From Parvularculaceae bacterium UBA4496 (GTDB lineage Bacteria > Pseudomonadota > Alphaproteobacteria > Caulobacterales > Parvularculaceae), in contig DGNI01000038.1 of NCBI GenBank assembly GCA_002388885.1, positions 1 through 5,628 on the forward strand: a stretch of DNA of 5,628 nt, given 5' to 3'. The notes beneath the pieces were generated by a model. That model was given only the letters and a program-made list of their open reading frames with translations. It had not been told where the DNA came from and ran no database searches. Positions 5,227-5,628 of the stretch are shown piece after piece. Positions within the stretch are counted from its first letter, which is position 1. Every line of letters starts with the position of its first letter. The translations under genes were made by a program, and so were the position numbers.

Positions 5227-5628
5227 AAGACCCAAGGCTCTGGCTCGCAGCCGCCGTGCTGTGGGGATGTGCTGAGGCAACGTTCTTTTTCATCGTGCCG
5301 GATGTGTTACTGACGGCGGCAGTGCTGGTTTTCGGATTGTCACGTGCGTTTCGCTTTGCAGTTGTCGCGGCGATCGCGGCAGCGCTCGGCGGGCTCTTCA
5401 TGATGCGGTGGGGCGCACAGGATGCTGAAAGCGCGCGGACGTTTTTGTTGTCCGTGCCGCTGATCGGCGACGATCTCATTACGCGCGTCCAAGCTGAGAA
5501 CAACGGCGCCTGGCCAGTCAATCTTACGCTCGGCGCGGTCACTGGGGCGCCATATAAAATCTATGCAGTGGAGGCTGGTGCGGCCGGAATAAACGCGGCG
5601 CTCTTCGCTATCGTCTCATTCATAGCGC
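5217..5628 (+). CDS. Hydrophobic membrane protein, 3' truncated by window end
   Basis: The frame runs open from an ATG at 5217 to the window end (137 residues seen), overlapping the acyltransferase gene by 10 nt; AGGGA lies 11 nt upstream. Hydrophobic stretches cover about residues 8-42 and 46-66, and another begins near 122. Distinct features are W16-G-C-A-E20-A-T-F-F-F-I-V-P28-D29 and, after a polar segment (67-100), G110-A-P-Y-K114-I-Y-A-V-E-A-G121. An acidic residue before a Pro-acid pair in the membrane, and a later G-x-P-[YW]-[KR]-x(5)-A-G stretch, loosely resemble DedA/YqaA-type (SNARE-associated/VTT) proteins, some of which act as lipid flippases or scramblases. That link is tentative. 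The overlap places it in the lipid operon, so a role in moving or handling the lipid product is a reasonable guess. It could instead be an unrelated membrane protein. Confidence 0.7.
   Translation, partial: MGVKDPRLWLAAAVLWGCAEATFFFIVPDVLLTAAVLVFGLSRAFRFAVVAAIAAALGGLFMMRWGAQDAESARTFLLSVPLIGDDLITRVQAENNGAWPVNLTLGAVTGAPYKIYAVEAGAAGINAALFAIVSFIA

Overview
The window looks like a chromosomal segment of an alphaproteobacterium. The main clue is an Usg-family protein at the left end, a small family that I know only from Alphaproteobacteria. The moderately high GC content, tightly overlapping genes and use of TTG/GTG starts fit this. I cannot name a genus. There are no phage, insertion-sequence, CRISPR, tRNA or rRNA signals.

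Left part (1-1797): a short plus-strand usg gene (156-425) converges on a long minus-strand gene (436-1797) for a TPR-repeat protein with an unrecognised cysteine-containing C-terminal domain. Only 10 bp separate the two coding regions, and their stop codons sit in the mirrored arms of a small inverted repeat. The TPR gene looks less GC-rich by eye than the right half of the window.

Middle (1798-2148): a 351-bp divergent intergenic region. It holds an A/T-rich dyad (2070-2092), an 11-bp exact direct repeat (1946-1956 and 2095-2105) and only weak promoter candidates. It should carry the control signals for the TPR gene on one side and for the lipid genes, or at least the protease gene, on the other.

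Right part (2149-5628): five same-strand genes, all membrane- or lipid-related. First is a CPBP (CAAX/Abi) intramembrane metalloprotease. After a 120-bp gap comes a four-gene overlapping block. It encodes a YnbA-type CDP-alcohol phosphatidyltransferase, a YnbB/CdsA-type CTP:phosphatidate cytidylyltransferase, a PlsC-type 1-acylglycerol-3-phosphate acyltransferase, and a hydrophobic protein cut by the window end. The last protein has weak resemblance to DedA/YqaA-type membrane proteins. Overlaps of 14, 1 and 10 nt imply translational coupling.

Taken together, the block reads as a compact phospholipid head-group pathway. PlsC would make phosphatidic acid from lyso-PA, the CdsA-like enzyme would turn it into CDP-diacylglycerol, and the YnbA-like enzyme would attach an unidentified alcohol. 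The fourth protein could be a transporter or flippase (speculative). The YnbA-type active site has Asn at two of the four usual metal-binding Asp positions, so the product cannot be assumed to be PG, PS or PI. This block is the most interesting part of the window.
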